In this document: positions 1 to 7,905 of the stretch, piece after piece
Numbering within the stretch: position 1 is the stretch's first letter
Layout: every line of letters begins with the position of its first letter
The notes under the pieces: model-generated
The model's input: only the letters and a program-made list of their open reading frames with translations
Told to the model about the DNA's origin: nothing
The model's database searches: none
Assembly (NCBI GenBank): GCA_023091735.1
Contig: JALKBU010001117.1
Coordinates: forward strand, 1-16,479
Origin: Trichomonas tenax
Lineage: Eukaryota > Parabasalia > Trichomonadida > Trichomonadidae
DNA: 16,479 bases
Reading direction: 5' to 3'
Translations under genes and position numbers: made by a program

Positions 1-1
1 T

Positions 2-184
2 TTATATATCCACAGCATTTTAGATGGGAAAATTTTTCATTTGCCACCAAAATTAGACCTTAAATATTCATACTGGTGGAGAAAAATCGAGATGTTTGAG
101 TAGGCGTAGAAAATTCAGTGACGCCAAGCTCAGCTGACCGCAAATATGCATGAAAGTGATTTTTATGGTGGTGGCGACGGTTAA
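2..184 (+). pseudogene. Possible 3' remnant of an unknown gene, cut by window start
   Basis: From base 2 the + strand reads open for 33 codons to a TAG at 101-103. The encoded tail is hydrophilic and tryptophan-containing (...LKYSYWWRKIEMFE). The same frame keeps a protein-like character past TAG (101), TAG (107) and TGA (119) to a TAA at 182-184, ending in NMHESDFYGGGDG. The stretch from about 70 to 200 is clearly richer in G+C than the spacers, which suits coding origin. It converges on the Myb gene, which ends at 266. It could be the true C-terminus of a gene ending at 103, or a decayed gene whose original stop was at 182. I do not recognise the family. Support is weak because 33 open codons can occur by chance. 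Confidence 0.3.
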
Positions 185-265
185 CAGGTGGCTGTCAACT
201 TGATATATCATAAATTCTGTATTTCTTTTAAAGTATAACACAATTTTACAATACAATATTTCTTT

Positions 266-904
266 TCACATGTTAAAATTCGGGTAAAATGCGGGTGGGC
301 GGACACTTTCAGATCTAAACCTCTGTGTTTGTGGGAATTGTGCATGAATTGGGGCCATAACCTGCACAGGCATTCCATATTCTAGTGTTGAAATAGGTGG
401 CAACAAAGTCTTTTGAGGTGGCATTTGCGGCTTGATTGGGGCGACTCTAACAGGTGCCGGTGTGTAAGAAGATTTGATATGTGTTGGTGTCTGTGCTTTC
501 TGTACTGTCACTGGACGAACTTTCGGTACTGTTTGCGGTTGTCCTTGATTAAATCTGTTCTTTAGGTAAGTATACCAACGATTCTTGACGTTATTTTCGC
601 TCCTTCCATCGAAAAATTTTGCAATTGTTGTCCACTGTGCTCCGTATTCCATATATTTTTCTGCGAGCAGTTGATCTTCTTCGTGGGACCACGGGCCATT
701 CTTATTCGAAGGGCTAAGGTAGTTTACCCACCTGTCGCGACACTGTCTCGCGGTTCTTCCTGGTAATTTCTCTGCTACAGCAATCCATGTCTCGAAAGGT
801 TGCTGAAACATGATTTGAGTCAACAAAGCATCCTCCTGCGGAGAAAAGAGCTTCCTGACTTTCTTGGGTTTCTGTTTTAGACTTTGAGCAATTGGGTCAC
901 TCAT
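266..904 (-). CDS. R2R3-type Myb DNA-binding transcription factor
   Basis: This 212-residue nuclear regulator has two Myb repeats at the N-terminus. R2 (about residues 16-64) has F20, W40 and W59, with recognition helix TARQCRDRWVNYL. R3 (about 67-116) has W72, W91 and W110, with recognition helix SENNVKNRWYTYL. F20 replaces the first tryptophan of R2, as in many Myb proteins. The remaining ~95 residues are rich in proline, glutamine and basic residues and look disordered. Length and layout match the short R2R3 Myb proteins of trichomonads, some of which (tvMyb1-3) bind ACGATA/TATCGT-type elements in the ap65-1 malic enzyme promoter. The start is the ATG at 904-902; the upstream in-frame TTG at 907 is not credible. 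No canonical Initiator is seen before it. Family call is certain; assignment to a particular tvMyb orthologue is not possible here. Confidence 0.95.
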   Translation of the reverse strand: MSDPIAQSLKQKPKKVRKLFSPQEDALLTQIMFQQPFETWIAVAEKLPGRTARQCRDRWVNYLSPSNKNGPWSHEEDQLLAEKYMEYGAQWTTIAKFFDGRSENNVKNRWYTYLKNRFNQGQPQTVPKVRPVTVQKAQTPTHIKSSYTPAPVRVAPIKPQMPPQKTLLPPISTLEYGMPVQVMAPIHAQFPQTQRFRSESVRPPAFYPNFNM

Positions 905-960
905 CAAAAAAATTTAATCATTTTCTGTAATCACATTGAATTCTAAAATAATTGTGAACC

Positions 961-968
961 TAACGACG
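961..968. promoter_or_regulatory. Possible Myb site upstream of the Myb gene
   Basis: TAACGACG lies 57 bases upstream of the Myb ATG (minus strand) and shares TAACGA with the trichomonad Myb element TAACGATA. It could allow self-regulation. A single 6-base match in A+T-rich DNA is weak evidence. Confidence 0.2.
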
Positions 969-2083
969 AACAAAAAAATTATATCATAATTTAGCTTTAT
1001 TTGGTTCATAGAGCATTATCTCAAAACTCAAATATTTTTGAAATATACTCCCCATGATGCATAGATTATGGTTTGATAATTTGATTATATTTATTGAATA
1101 TTTTGAAACAAACCATCGCAACGAAAATGTAAAAAATACATTAGATATATTATAGATATAACGATTAACTCCTTATTTTTAATAAAAATATTTTTTTCTA
1201 TCTTTTTTAATTTTGCTCCCTTTAGTACACTGAATCAAAATACAAATTAATTTTCTTTGAAATTTTTGAATTTTTTAACAAAAATTTTATATATCCAAAA
1301 TCTTTCAATAAGTATATATTTAAAATATTTTTCGAAGGAAATAAAAAACAACGAAAATGCAAAATAATGAAATGGCCGGCTATGCGAAGTCTAAATGTGC
1401 CGATATTTTACGTTTTGGGAAACCAGTTATCCTGTTGCATTTTTTTTAGTAAATTTGAGAACAACGTAAAACACTTTTCCTGGTTTTAGATTCCTCTGGT
1501 TCTATTTCAAACATAAATTTTGATCACGGGCGAATTCTAACGATTAATTTTAATTTCAAAAACAAATTTTCCATTCGCTTTTTTCTCTTTAATACAGTCA
1601 AGCATAGCCTCCCTAAAGTCCAAATTTAATATTCTCTTCTTTATTTTAATTAATGTCGCGGAAAATTTACAATTCATAAAATATATCAAAACAATATTCT
1701 CATATCTTATTATATGTAATTTCAAAAATCGTAGCCAAAACTATCTATAGGTCATCCGCCATAGACTAGAAAAATATTTTCTCAAAATGAAATTATTTCG
1801 CTAATGGCCTATCTCCATTTTATGGTTTATTCGAATTCACACATCTTTGTATAAAATGCTGTATAACTGTAACTGCTTTTAGGAATATCGAGATATTTTT
1901 ATGAAAGTTCCTTTCGAACTTAGAATTTTAATACTACAATACCCATGCCTTGCTTAAGCATTTCTGAGTAGTGATTAGGCTCATTGTTGGTTCTCAGTCG
2001 TATTTTATTGATTTAATAAAATTGGATCGATAACATCTTCTAAATCATGTGCCAATCTTAGTTCGATTTAAAGTATTCTTCAT

Positions 2084-2100
2084 TGCTTAAGTTTTAAGCA
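2084..2100. repeat. Inverted repeat TGCTTAA-GTT-TTAAGCA
   Basis: Perfect 7-base arms around a 3-base loop, related to the 10-base palindrome TGCTTAAGCA at 1951-1960. Both contain TGCTTAA and TTAAGCA, so they may be two copies of one dyad-symmetric binding site in the shared upstream spacer. Function is unknown. Confidence 0.35.
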
Positions 2101-2469
2101 GAAATAACAGAAATTAATTTTGAGCGAATCTTATAATTGCTAAAATTAACGTGGCAGTTCTAAATTCACAAACACTTCGTTATTCGATGATGTTTTGAAC
2201 TTTATAACAAGCTGCAATCGATAAATTCAAAAACAAAATTTTTGCATTTTGCTTTGCATGATGATAAATCTCGATATCATCTTGTCTTTTAAGTGTTTAT
2301 TCATTTAGAAATGATTTATATGTTGATAATAGAAATTTGGATTTTAATATTTCGTTTTTATCTTTCATAATTGATGAGGTAGATTCCATTCAATGTAAAT
2401 CTGTCAAACATCCATTATTTTGTAGAGTAAATCAAATGAAATTTGGCTCTTTTTGGAAAGAAAGAAGGA

Positions 2470-2498
2470 ATAAAAAGTGACGATATATAAAAAGTGAC
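2470..2498 (+). promoter_or_regulatory. Tandem 12-base element in the promoter of the calreticulin-like gene
   Basis: ATAAAAAGTGAC occurs at 2470-2481 and again at 2487-2498, a 17-base period, starting 58 and 41 bases before the ATG at 2528. Between and overlapping them is ACGATA (2480-2485), the core of the trichomonad Myb elements. The placement suits a core or proximal promoter, but no canonical Initiator is present. Confidence 0.35.
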
Positions 2499-2527
2499 AA
2501 AGGTTATTTCGTAGAAAAGTGATAATA

Positions 2528-3454
2528 ATGTTATTTTTACTTTCTTTTTATTATCTAAACGAAACATTCGATAATGAAAAGCCCAATAAGCAGTGGACAA
2601 CCTCTGGTGAATCAGAGACCCCAGAGTATTCTCATTGCAGCGCTTCGTTCGAATTTTTATTAAGAAATTGTTTAATAATGAAGAAAGAAAATAAAAGATA
2701 TCGCGCAACAACAAAGCTCGACGCGGAAATTACACGTACAGTGTTTTTGGTTCAATTTACTGCGAAATCACAAATGCCAACAACGGGTTCATTCATTTCT
2801 CTTTCACTTCTCGGTAATAAGAACCCAGAACTCTCATTATCACTCACATATACAGATGATGATCCACAGTATTCATTCATTGATTCGATGCAAAATACAA
2901 CAGTCGGAAAAATCTCACATGACCGCGATATGACACATCACCTCGCTTTCGTTGTCAATGAGGATAACACTTATAATATTTATGTTAACGGAATTATATT
3001 GAAAGGTGGAGTTTTATCAAAACCAATTAATTTCCCAATCAATCAAGTCGAAATCATTGTCAATAACGGAAATACAGTAACAGAAATTGGAAATATTCAT
3101 ATTACTGACGACTTAAAGGACAGGTATCCATTATTAATCACATCTTTCCTCCAATTTCGTCCAATTGAAAGAGCTGCTCGCCTGAAAGCGATCGTTGACG
3201 CAGAAGAAATGCGCCTCTGCGAAGGTTTCCCAATTGATGAACCATTAGATCGCGAGGAAGAATATGGAATTCCTTTGGAGTTTTCGGCTGCTGATCCTCG
3301 CAATTTCAACTTCCCATTCAAGATTGAGGGTCATTCTGAGAGACTTACAAAGCTCAAAGAATCACAGACACCAGAAAGAATTAACAGAAAGATGCAACAG
3401 CAAGAATTCGATGCAAACCTTTATATTCAAGGCCAAGAAAGAGGAGAACTCTAA
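2528..3454 (+). CDS. Divergent calreticulin/calnexin-like lectin-fold protein
   Basis: The 308-residue product starts with a short hydrophobic stretch (MLFLLSFYYL, residues 1-10), the size of many trichomonad signal peptides, then NETFDNEKPNKQW, like the FxExFD...W opening of mature calreticulin/calnexin. Residues 136-161 (THHLAFVVNEDNTYNIYV...) resemble the calreticulin segment with core DNTYEV, where beta strands of the lectin domain lie. The proline-rich P-domain repeats are absent: after residue ~195 comes a charged region (ERAARLKAIVDAEEMR, then DPRNFNFPF). The protein ends RGEL, loosely like an ER-retention tail. This suggests an ER-lumen protein handling glycoproteins, possibly a chaperone-like relative; a different concanavalin-A-fold protein is the alternative. 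Start is the first ATG; a GTG three codons upstream is disregarded. The stop codon overlaps TAAA, the trichomonad polyadenylation signal. Confidence 0.5.
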   Translation: MLFLLSFYYLNETFDNEKPNKQWTTSGESETPEYSHCSASFEFLLRNCLIMKKENKRYRATTKLDAEITRTVFLVQFTAKSQMPTTGSFISLSLLGNKNPELSLSLTYTDDDPQYSFIDSMQNTTVGKISHDRDMTHHLAFVVNEDNTYNIYVNGIILKGGVLSKPINFPINQVEIIVNNGNTVTEIGNIHITDDLKDRYPLLITSFLQFRPIERAARLKAIVDAEEMRLCEGFPIDEPLDREEEYGIPLEFSAADPRNFNFPFKIEGHSERLTKLKESQTPERINRKMQQQEFDANLYIQGQERGEL

Positions 3455-3455
3455 A
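3452..3455 (+). terminator. Stop-overlapping TAAA polyadenylation signal
   Basis: The stop codon is TAA followed by A, giving the TAAA tetranucleotide that trichomonads use as cleavage/polyadenylation signal near the stop codon. Confidence 0.45.
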
Positions 3456-3819
3456 TCCGGTATTTTTCGACTTTTATTATATGAAAATTAAACTTACAAA
3501 TTAAAACCAAAAACATACCATAGCAATTAATATGATTAACACGATAAAATTAATCATTTTCAATATCTATAAGAATTATACGCTGAGGAACAAGATATAT
3601 AATAACTAAGTTAATCAAATCACTGCTATGCAGTTTACATAGCTTTTCAAGCGTTAATAGTAAATATTTTCAAAATACTGCAATATGAAAAGCAGTTTCT
3701 AAAAAATGTTATAGATTTATTACGCTGAAGATGCGTTTTAGTGATTTTGATGTTGTAAAAGAAAAACATAAAATTGAAAATTGATCATTTAATCTACAAA
3801 CATTAGCCATTGACAAAAG
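3455..3819. other. Convergent intergenic spacer
   Basis: A+T-rich 365-base stretch between two convergent genes. It should contain both 3' ends. I see no gene, RNA or notable repeat in it. Confidence 0.6.
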
Positions 3820-4233
3820 TTATTCTCCCTTGAAGCAGATTGAGTATAATCCAAATACAATAAATGGGAACATCACGCCGATTGCTCTGACAGCAATTCC
3901 AACTGGTTGATCAGTATCAAGATCAGCTCCGGCCTTAAAGATTTCAGAGCTACGCTGAAGTTGTAAAGCGTTTTTAGCATTTTGTTCTTTTAATTCGAGA
4001 AGTTGTTTTGTTTCGTTATTAATCATACTGATAACAGCATCAGCTCTATTAATAAACTCCTGGCGTGTGTTTTTGACGCAATTTAGCAAAACAGTTGCTG
4101 GTTCGTAATATTTTTGGTTTTCGTGTTTCCTGAAATACATGTGATTCTGTGCTTCAGAAATTATCTGCTTTGTTTCTTTTATTTCGCTTGTCAAAGCTTT
4201 GATATAAGGAAGAGGCATTTCTTCTTTTTCCAT
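3820..4233 (-). CDS. Small tail-anchored membrane protein with coiled-coil cytosolic part
   Basis: The 137-residue protein has no signal peptide. Residues 1-108 are hydrophilic and strongly helical, with heptad-like spacing around 12-30 and 62-95 (NRADAVISMINNETKQLLEL). A single hydrophobic segment lies at about 112-134 (VGIAVRAIGVMFPFIVFGLY), followed by a three-residue tail KGE. This is the layout of a C-tail-anchored protein: post-translational insertion, bulk in the cytosol. R116 and K135 give the segment positively charged flanks, as in tail-anchored proteins of the hydrogenosomal outer membrane, though ER or SNARE-like destinations remain possible. I recognise no conserved domain. The start is the ATG at 4233-4231; the stop is TAA. 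G+C is above the flanking spacers, supporting a real gene. Confidence 0.75.
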   Translation of the reverse strand: MEKEEMPLPYIKALTSEIKETKQIISEAQNHMYFRKHENQKYYEPATVLLNCVKNTRQEFINRADAVISMINNETKQLLELKEQNAKNALQLQRSSEIFKAGADLDTDQPVGIAVRAIGVMFPFIVFGLYSICFKGE

Positions 4234-4932
4234 TTTATTATAGCACTTTTGTTTTTTAGGGTCTTCTATAAAAATTATTGCATCTTGACCCTATTTTATT
4301 TTTTCGATTGGGGTATTACACCAAAATATAAAATAAGCTATTTTATCACCGAGCTTTAAGATTTATAATGCCTATGACTACTTGAATCGTTTAACATTAA
4401 CAAAGGAAATGAATAAAAAATATTATGAATTTTCAATAATAACATCAAATTTGATATTATTTCTTTAATATTTCGAATATAAATTAATAGTTCTATTCAT
4501 TTGTCTATTAAATTCTAATAAATATTCTATTTTGGTTGAAAGTTTGATTCGAATATTGTGTTAATAATGAGATATAATGTGTATGATAAGTGTAATAGAT
4601 TAAATTAGTTCATGTATAGTGATATTTGAGTGTGTACATGCAATTTCTCATTTAGATATTCAAGATATATTTTGAGGAATCAAAAATTTTCTATTTCGTT
4701 AATTTCTATCGAAGAAGCATATTCACCATAAGTAATATATACGAAATGTGTATAGATAATGTATGAAATAGCATGATGATCAAATTCTTAAAATAATTTG
4801 TTTATCATTACCGAGAGAGGAAGAAAAGATGTGATATTTACAATAACATACATACAACAGTTTATTAAACATAATATACAAATTGTATTTTTGCTAATTT
4901 AACGAAATAATATACAAAAAATTAACAACAAT
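4234..4932. other. A+T-rich spacer
   Basis: About 700 bases between the tail-anchored gene and the broken gene at 4933-5361. Apart from the inverted repeat near 4258-4292 I see nothing coding; the 81-codon + strand ORF at 4114-4359 is antisense to the tail-anchored gene at its start and then runs into spacer. Confidence 0.6.
4258..4292. repeat. Short inverted repeat upstream of the tail-anchored gene
   Basis: AGGGTC (4258-4263) and GACCCT (4287-4292) form 6-base complementary arms 23 bases apart, 25-59 bases upstream of the ATG at 4233. In an A+T-rich spacer these G+C-rich arms stand out, and may be a dyad binding site or a hairpin. Confidence 0.25.
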
Positions 4933-5361
4933 TTAGTGGAAGTTAAGGAGCTCGAAAAGATCGGAAGGATCGACAAACGGAATTCTCTCCTTTGTAATTT
5001 CAGTTGGTTGAGGATTAACTTTCTTTGTCTTGATAGATGGATTTATGTCATTAATATGAGGGAAAATAACATTCCAATTCTCGGCGTACCAGCAAAGGAG
5101 TGAATCCTTGTTTCTCTTTGCGAGTATATCTAGAATTAAACCAAACTTCTTAGCCATGAGGTTTGCGAAGATGAGCAATGTGTCGATTGTCACTTTTCTG
5201 TTCAATTTGCTCTAGATGATGGCATTAACTAAGTCTACTTTCACGCCATTATTCATCATTCTTAAGAGCATATCATCGTGATCCTTGAGGTTCTGTGGGG
5301 AGACGTAGTTGAACTTCTTGAGCTTTCTTGTAGTGAGGACATCATGAACGTAGTTCATCAT
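4933..5361 (-). pseudogene. Unknown protein gene interrupted by one in-frame TAG
   Basis: The frame starts at tandem ATGs (5361 and 5358) and runs 49 codons (MMNYVHDVLTTRK...) to TAG at 5214-5212, then continues in the same frame for 92 codons to its end at 4933, finishing DPSDLFELLNFH. Both halves have similar raised G+C and balanced codon use (CTC, AAG, TTC, TAC), so they look like one protein of about 142 residues. The TAG could derive from CAG (Gln) by one C-to-T change. The sequence is mixed charged and helical (NRKVTIDTLLIFANLMAKKF), with no signal peptide or membrane segment. I do not recognise the family. If the stop is real, the gene is recently dead or makes a 49-residue product; a sequencing error is the alternative. 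Confidence 0.6.
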
Positions 5362-6835
5362 TGGTTGAAAATGAATGATTCGATTCGTACATTCAAATAT
5401 ACAATTGTGAAAGAATATGATTTGACAAAAGCTTGTCTATACACCACAGAAATCAAAATTAAACTAAAACAAGAATTTGTTTGAGATTGAAATTTGTTTA
5501 AAAATCTTGGGAGATTGAATATGCATATTGACAAAATAAAAATAGATATTTTGCTTTATGATTATAGATCTACAATATGCTATTGACAAACAATTCTGAG
5601 TTCTTTCAAAATTGAGAAAATAAATTCTGAGCTTTATCAATTCATATAAAACAAAAAAAAGCAATATGCTACATATCATAAAGTTATTGATTTTTGTAAG
5701 GAAAAGTTGTAATAGAAAAAAACTCGATTTAAACTCTTTGTCGATCATTAAAAATGCTTGACTATGTCTAGGAAGTCCATTTATTCATGTTTTACATAAT
5801 ATATTTTTATCATTCAATATGGTGGATCGGGAGAAAGTCTGTATTACGAGATAATGAGATATTTGTGTGTTCAACAGTGATCTGAGCATGAAGATCATCT
5901 TAAAATCGAAATGCGTGCATTTTCTCGATACAAAGGATTTTTATAAATTATTAAAAACATTATCTATTTATGGTATATGTGATGTTATTTATGCCTTAAA
6001 ATAAGAAGTTCTCAAATTTATTTTATTCAAAAATATTGTTATATTTGGATTGCAGATTTTTGATTATAAAGAAATAAAATTTTGCTATTCATTCAAAAAA
6101 ATAATCATTCAAAAATTGAGTTTTATTGTATAGTACCGAATACTGATTCTAAAGTGATTATTCAAAAACGAAAATTTCAATACATCTCAATTTATTGAAA
6201 CGTTATGAAAATTTGAAAAATATATTTTTGGTCAGACAAATATTATTAAAGTTTTGTTATATTTACGTGTTACATCAGCTCTAGTGCACGCGGAATATCT
6301 TATTTCATCAATTTGGAATTTAAAGTTAAAAATTGTTCCATGATATTATTGAATTCTCGATAAATTTATACCATTTGCATGTAACACACTCAATAAACCA
6401 TTTGTGGAAAGACAACTTGTTTTTGAACGAAATGGAAATTTTCAGTTAGGATTCGACTACATGGTACTATTTCCATTGCAAATATCTTCAAAATCATGAT
6501 CTAATGATGTTCGATTCTTCTGAAAGCCAATTTAGCATTTATCTAATACCTCATGATATGTAAATTATGATCGCAGTTGAATGAATACCCTCAGAAAGTT
6601 CAAAATTTAGAGATTCCCATTAAAGCATAAGGATTTTAGCAACATGGCTACTTTGATAAAAATTATTGTGCCAAGAGTTGATATTTTCATATATATTAAG
6701 GTATCAGCAGCTTATACACAACTATCTTAATGCACTCCAATTGAACTCAGGCTTAAATTAACACAATATACTGAAGATCAAATAAAATCAGCTCAATGTC
6801 TAATAAAATTTAGTTTATCTATCATCGATTTTAAT
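5362..6835. other. A+T-rich spacer
   Basis: About 1.5 kb. Several stretches look faintly coding (for example 6353-6499 on the +, 48 open codons without an ATG start) but none exceeds what chance allows in such DNA. No RNA gene or clear repeat was found. Confidence 0.5.
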
Positions 6836-7393
6836 TTAATTATATGATAATGAAAAATTATTTAAGTTTAAACTAACAACATTTATAATTGCTGGGTAAA
6901 TACATTTGTCCGTTGTTTGGTGTGAAAATATCATTGGTGAGTTTAATTTATCACATTTTATCATAAAGAAACTTGCACCATTGTCATTATAATTTTCTTG
7001 ACCCATTTCCATTGGTTCTATAATGTCGACGATACCTAATAAGTTTTTAATTCGTTCAGTACAATATTTAATTGTTAATGGAAAGTGAACTATATCATTT
7101 AATCCATTAACTTCAAGTTGATTTGATGCGTTTTTTCAGAATTTATCAACATACCAACTAGTGATAACAGAATTTTAATATTCTAAATGTGTCGTTATAT
7201 CTCCATTACTGATGATATTATTTATATTCATATCATATGATTTGTCATCAATTAAGAAGGTGATGAATTCATCAACATTTAAAATAATTTGGTTAAATTT
7301 ACCTGAAACAGAGATTAAGGAAACATTAAAGATACCAGTAACGTTTAAATTTAATTCACAAATATTATTTGAAATTATATTAATAATTGACAT
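6836..7393 (-). pseudogene. Unknown 186-codon gene with two in-frame stops
   Basis: Starting at the ATG 7393-7391, one reading frame runs to a natural-looking TAA at 6838-6836 with only two interruptions: TAA at 7177-7175 (codon 73) and TGA at 7138-7136 (codon 86). The last 99 codons are uninterrupted, which is very unlikely by chance in DNA this A+T-rich. The first half is beta-prone and hydrophobic/asparagine-rich (ICELNLNVTGIFNVSLISV); the second half has CTERIKNLLGIVDIIEPM and MGQENYNDNGASFFMIK. No signal peptide or membrane segment. It is divergent from the broken gene at 7414, with only 20 bases between the two ATGs, an arrangement common in compact virus-like elements such as Mavericks. 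Family not recognised; virus-like origin is only an inference. Confidence 0.6.
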
Positions 7394-7413
7394 TTTTTTA
7401 ACTAATTAAAAAT

Positions 7414-7871
7414 ATGGTTAAATGATATTTTCCAGTACAAAATAAAATTCATGTTATCGACTTTCAAACTTCGGAAGAATATAGCGAGGGATATAGACCA
7501 TTTTAATTATCTTTACATTCAAATTTAGTCCAGAAAGACCCTTATTGTGACCACTTAATACGTTTCTCTTCAGGATCACGTACTGATATTGATAGATCAA
7601 AATATGAACAAATTGATAATATTGAATTTCTAGATTTCTGGTTTAAGTATCCAGAGGGGTCAAAATGTAATTATACAGAAATAGAAGACGTAATAGAAAA
7701 AGATGTAAAAATATAACTGACCCCGATGGGAACCAAAAAATAATACATCAAAGAATTAAAACGGGTGAAAAATCAATTGATGTTAAATCATTTCCTAAAC
7801 TCTGTACTTTTGTTATGTTAATGTTAGAATATTATATTATTTTTACAAAGAAACGTTCAAGAGAGATTTAA
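7414..7871 (+). pseudogene. Unknown ~152-codon gene with two stops and one frameshift
   Basis: From the ATG at 7414 the frame meets TGA at codon 4 (7423-7425) and TAA at 7504-7506, and otherwise stays open to TAA at 7714. The text (SRTDIDRSKYEQIDNIEFLD, FWFKYPEGSKCNYTEIEDV) is clearly protein-like. At the A-run near 7706-7711 the coding sense moves to another frame (NITDPDGNQKIIHQRIKTGE, then KSFPKLCTFVMLMLEYY) and ends at TAA 7869-7871; a one-base indel in the homopolymer explains it. The product would be about 152 residues, highly charged, with a hydrophobic stretch near the C-terminus. It sits head-to-head with the broken gene at 6836-7393. I cannot name the family. TGA at codon 4 could come from TGG by one change. 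Confidence 0.55.
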
Positions 7872-7905
7872 TATTCATCAACTATTTTATTGTATATGTT
7901 ATTGT

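Larger units (their letters stand above)
905..2527. other. A+T-rich spacer without a supported gene
   Basis: About 1.6 kb between the divergently transcribed Myb and calreticulin-like genes. It must hold both promoters. It contains a small G+C-richer patch at about 1357-1449 that reads as a 30-codon ORF on the + strand, a perfect TGCTTAAGCA palindrome at 1951-1960, a related inverted repeat at 2084-2100, and a 12-base direct repeat at 2470-2498. TAACGATT, close to the Myb element TAACGATA, occurs near 1160 and near 1540. A 62-codon ORF at 1537-1725 (-) starts only at TTG and shows no family resemblance. Confidence 0.6.

Noticed and set aside
70..100. HTGGEKSRC text in one + frame, reminiscent of a zinc-finger linker
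   Set aside because: No cysteine/histidine spacing of a zinc finger around it; a chance resemblance.
2415..2714. 99-codon minus strand ORF
   Set aside because: Antisense to the promoter and start of the calreticulin-like gene, with no recognisable content.
3097..3491. ORFs at 3097-3321 (-) and 3264-3491 (+)
   Set aside because: Overlap the calreticulin-like gene in other frames; no independent support.
5278..5748. ORFs at 5278-5484 (+) and 5464-5748 (-)
   Set aside because: The first is partly antisense to the broken gene at 4933-5361; the second is low-complexity A+T-rich spacer.
6353..6499. 48 open codons on the + strand
   Set aside because: No ATG at its start, and such a length is expected by chance several times in this much A+T-rich DNA across six frames.
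4933..7871. Reassigned stop codons (TAG/TAA/TGA as sense) as explanation for the in-frame stops
   Set aside because: The intact genes end normally at TAA or TGA, all three stop codons are involved in the broken ones, and frameshifts occur too, so decay or sequence error explains them better.
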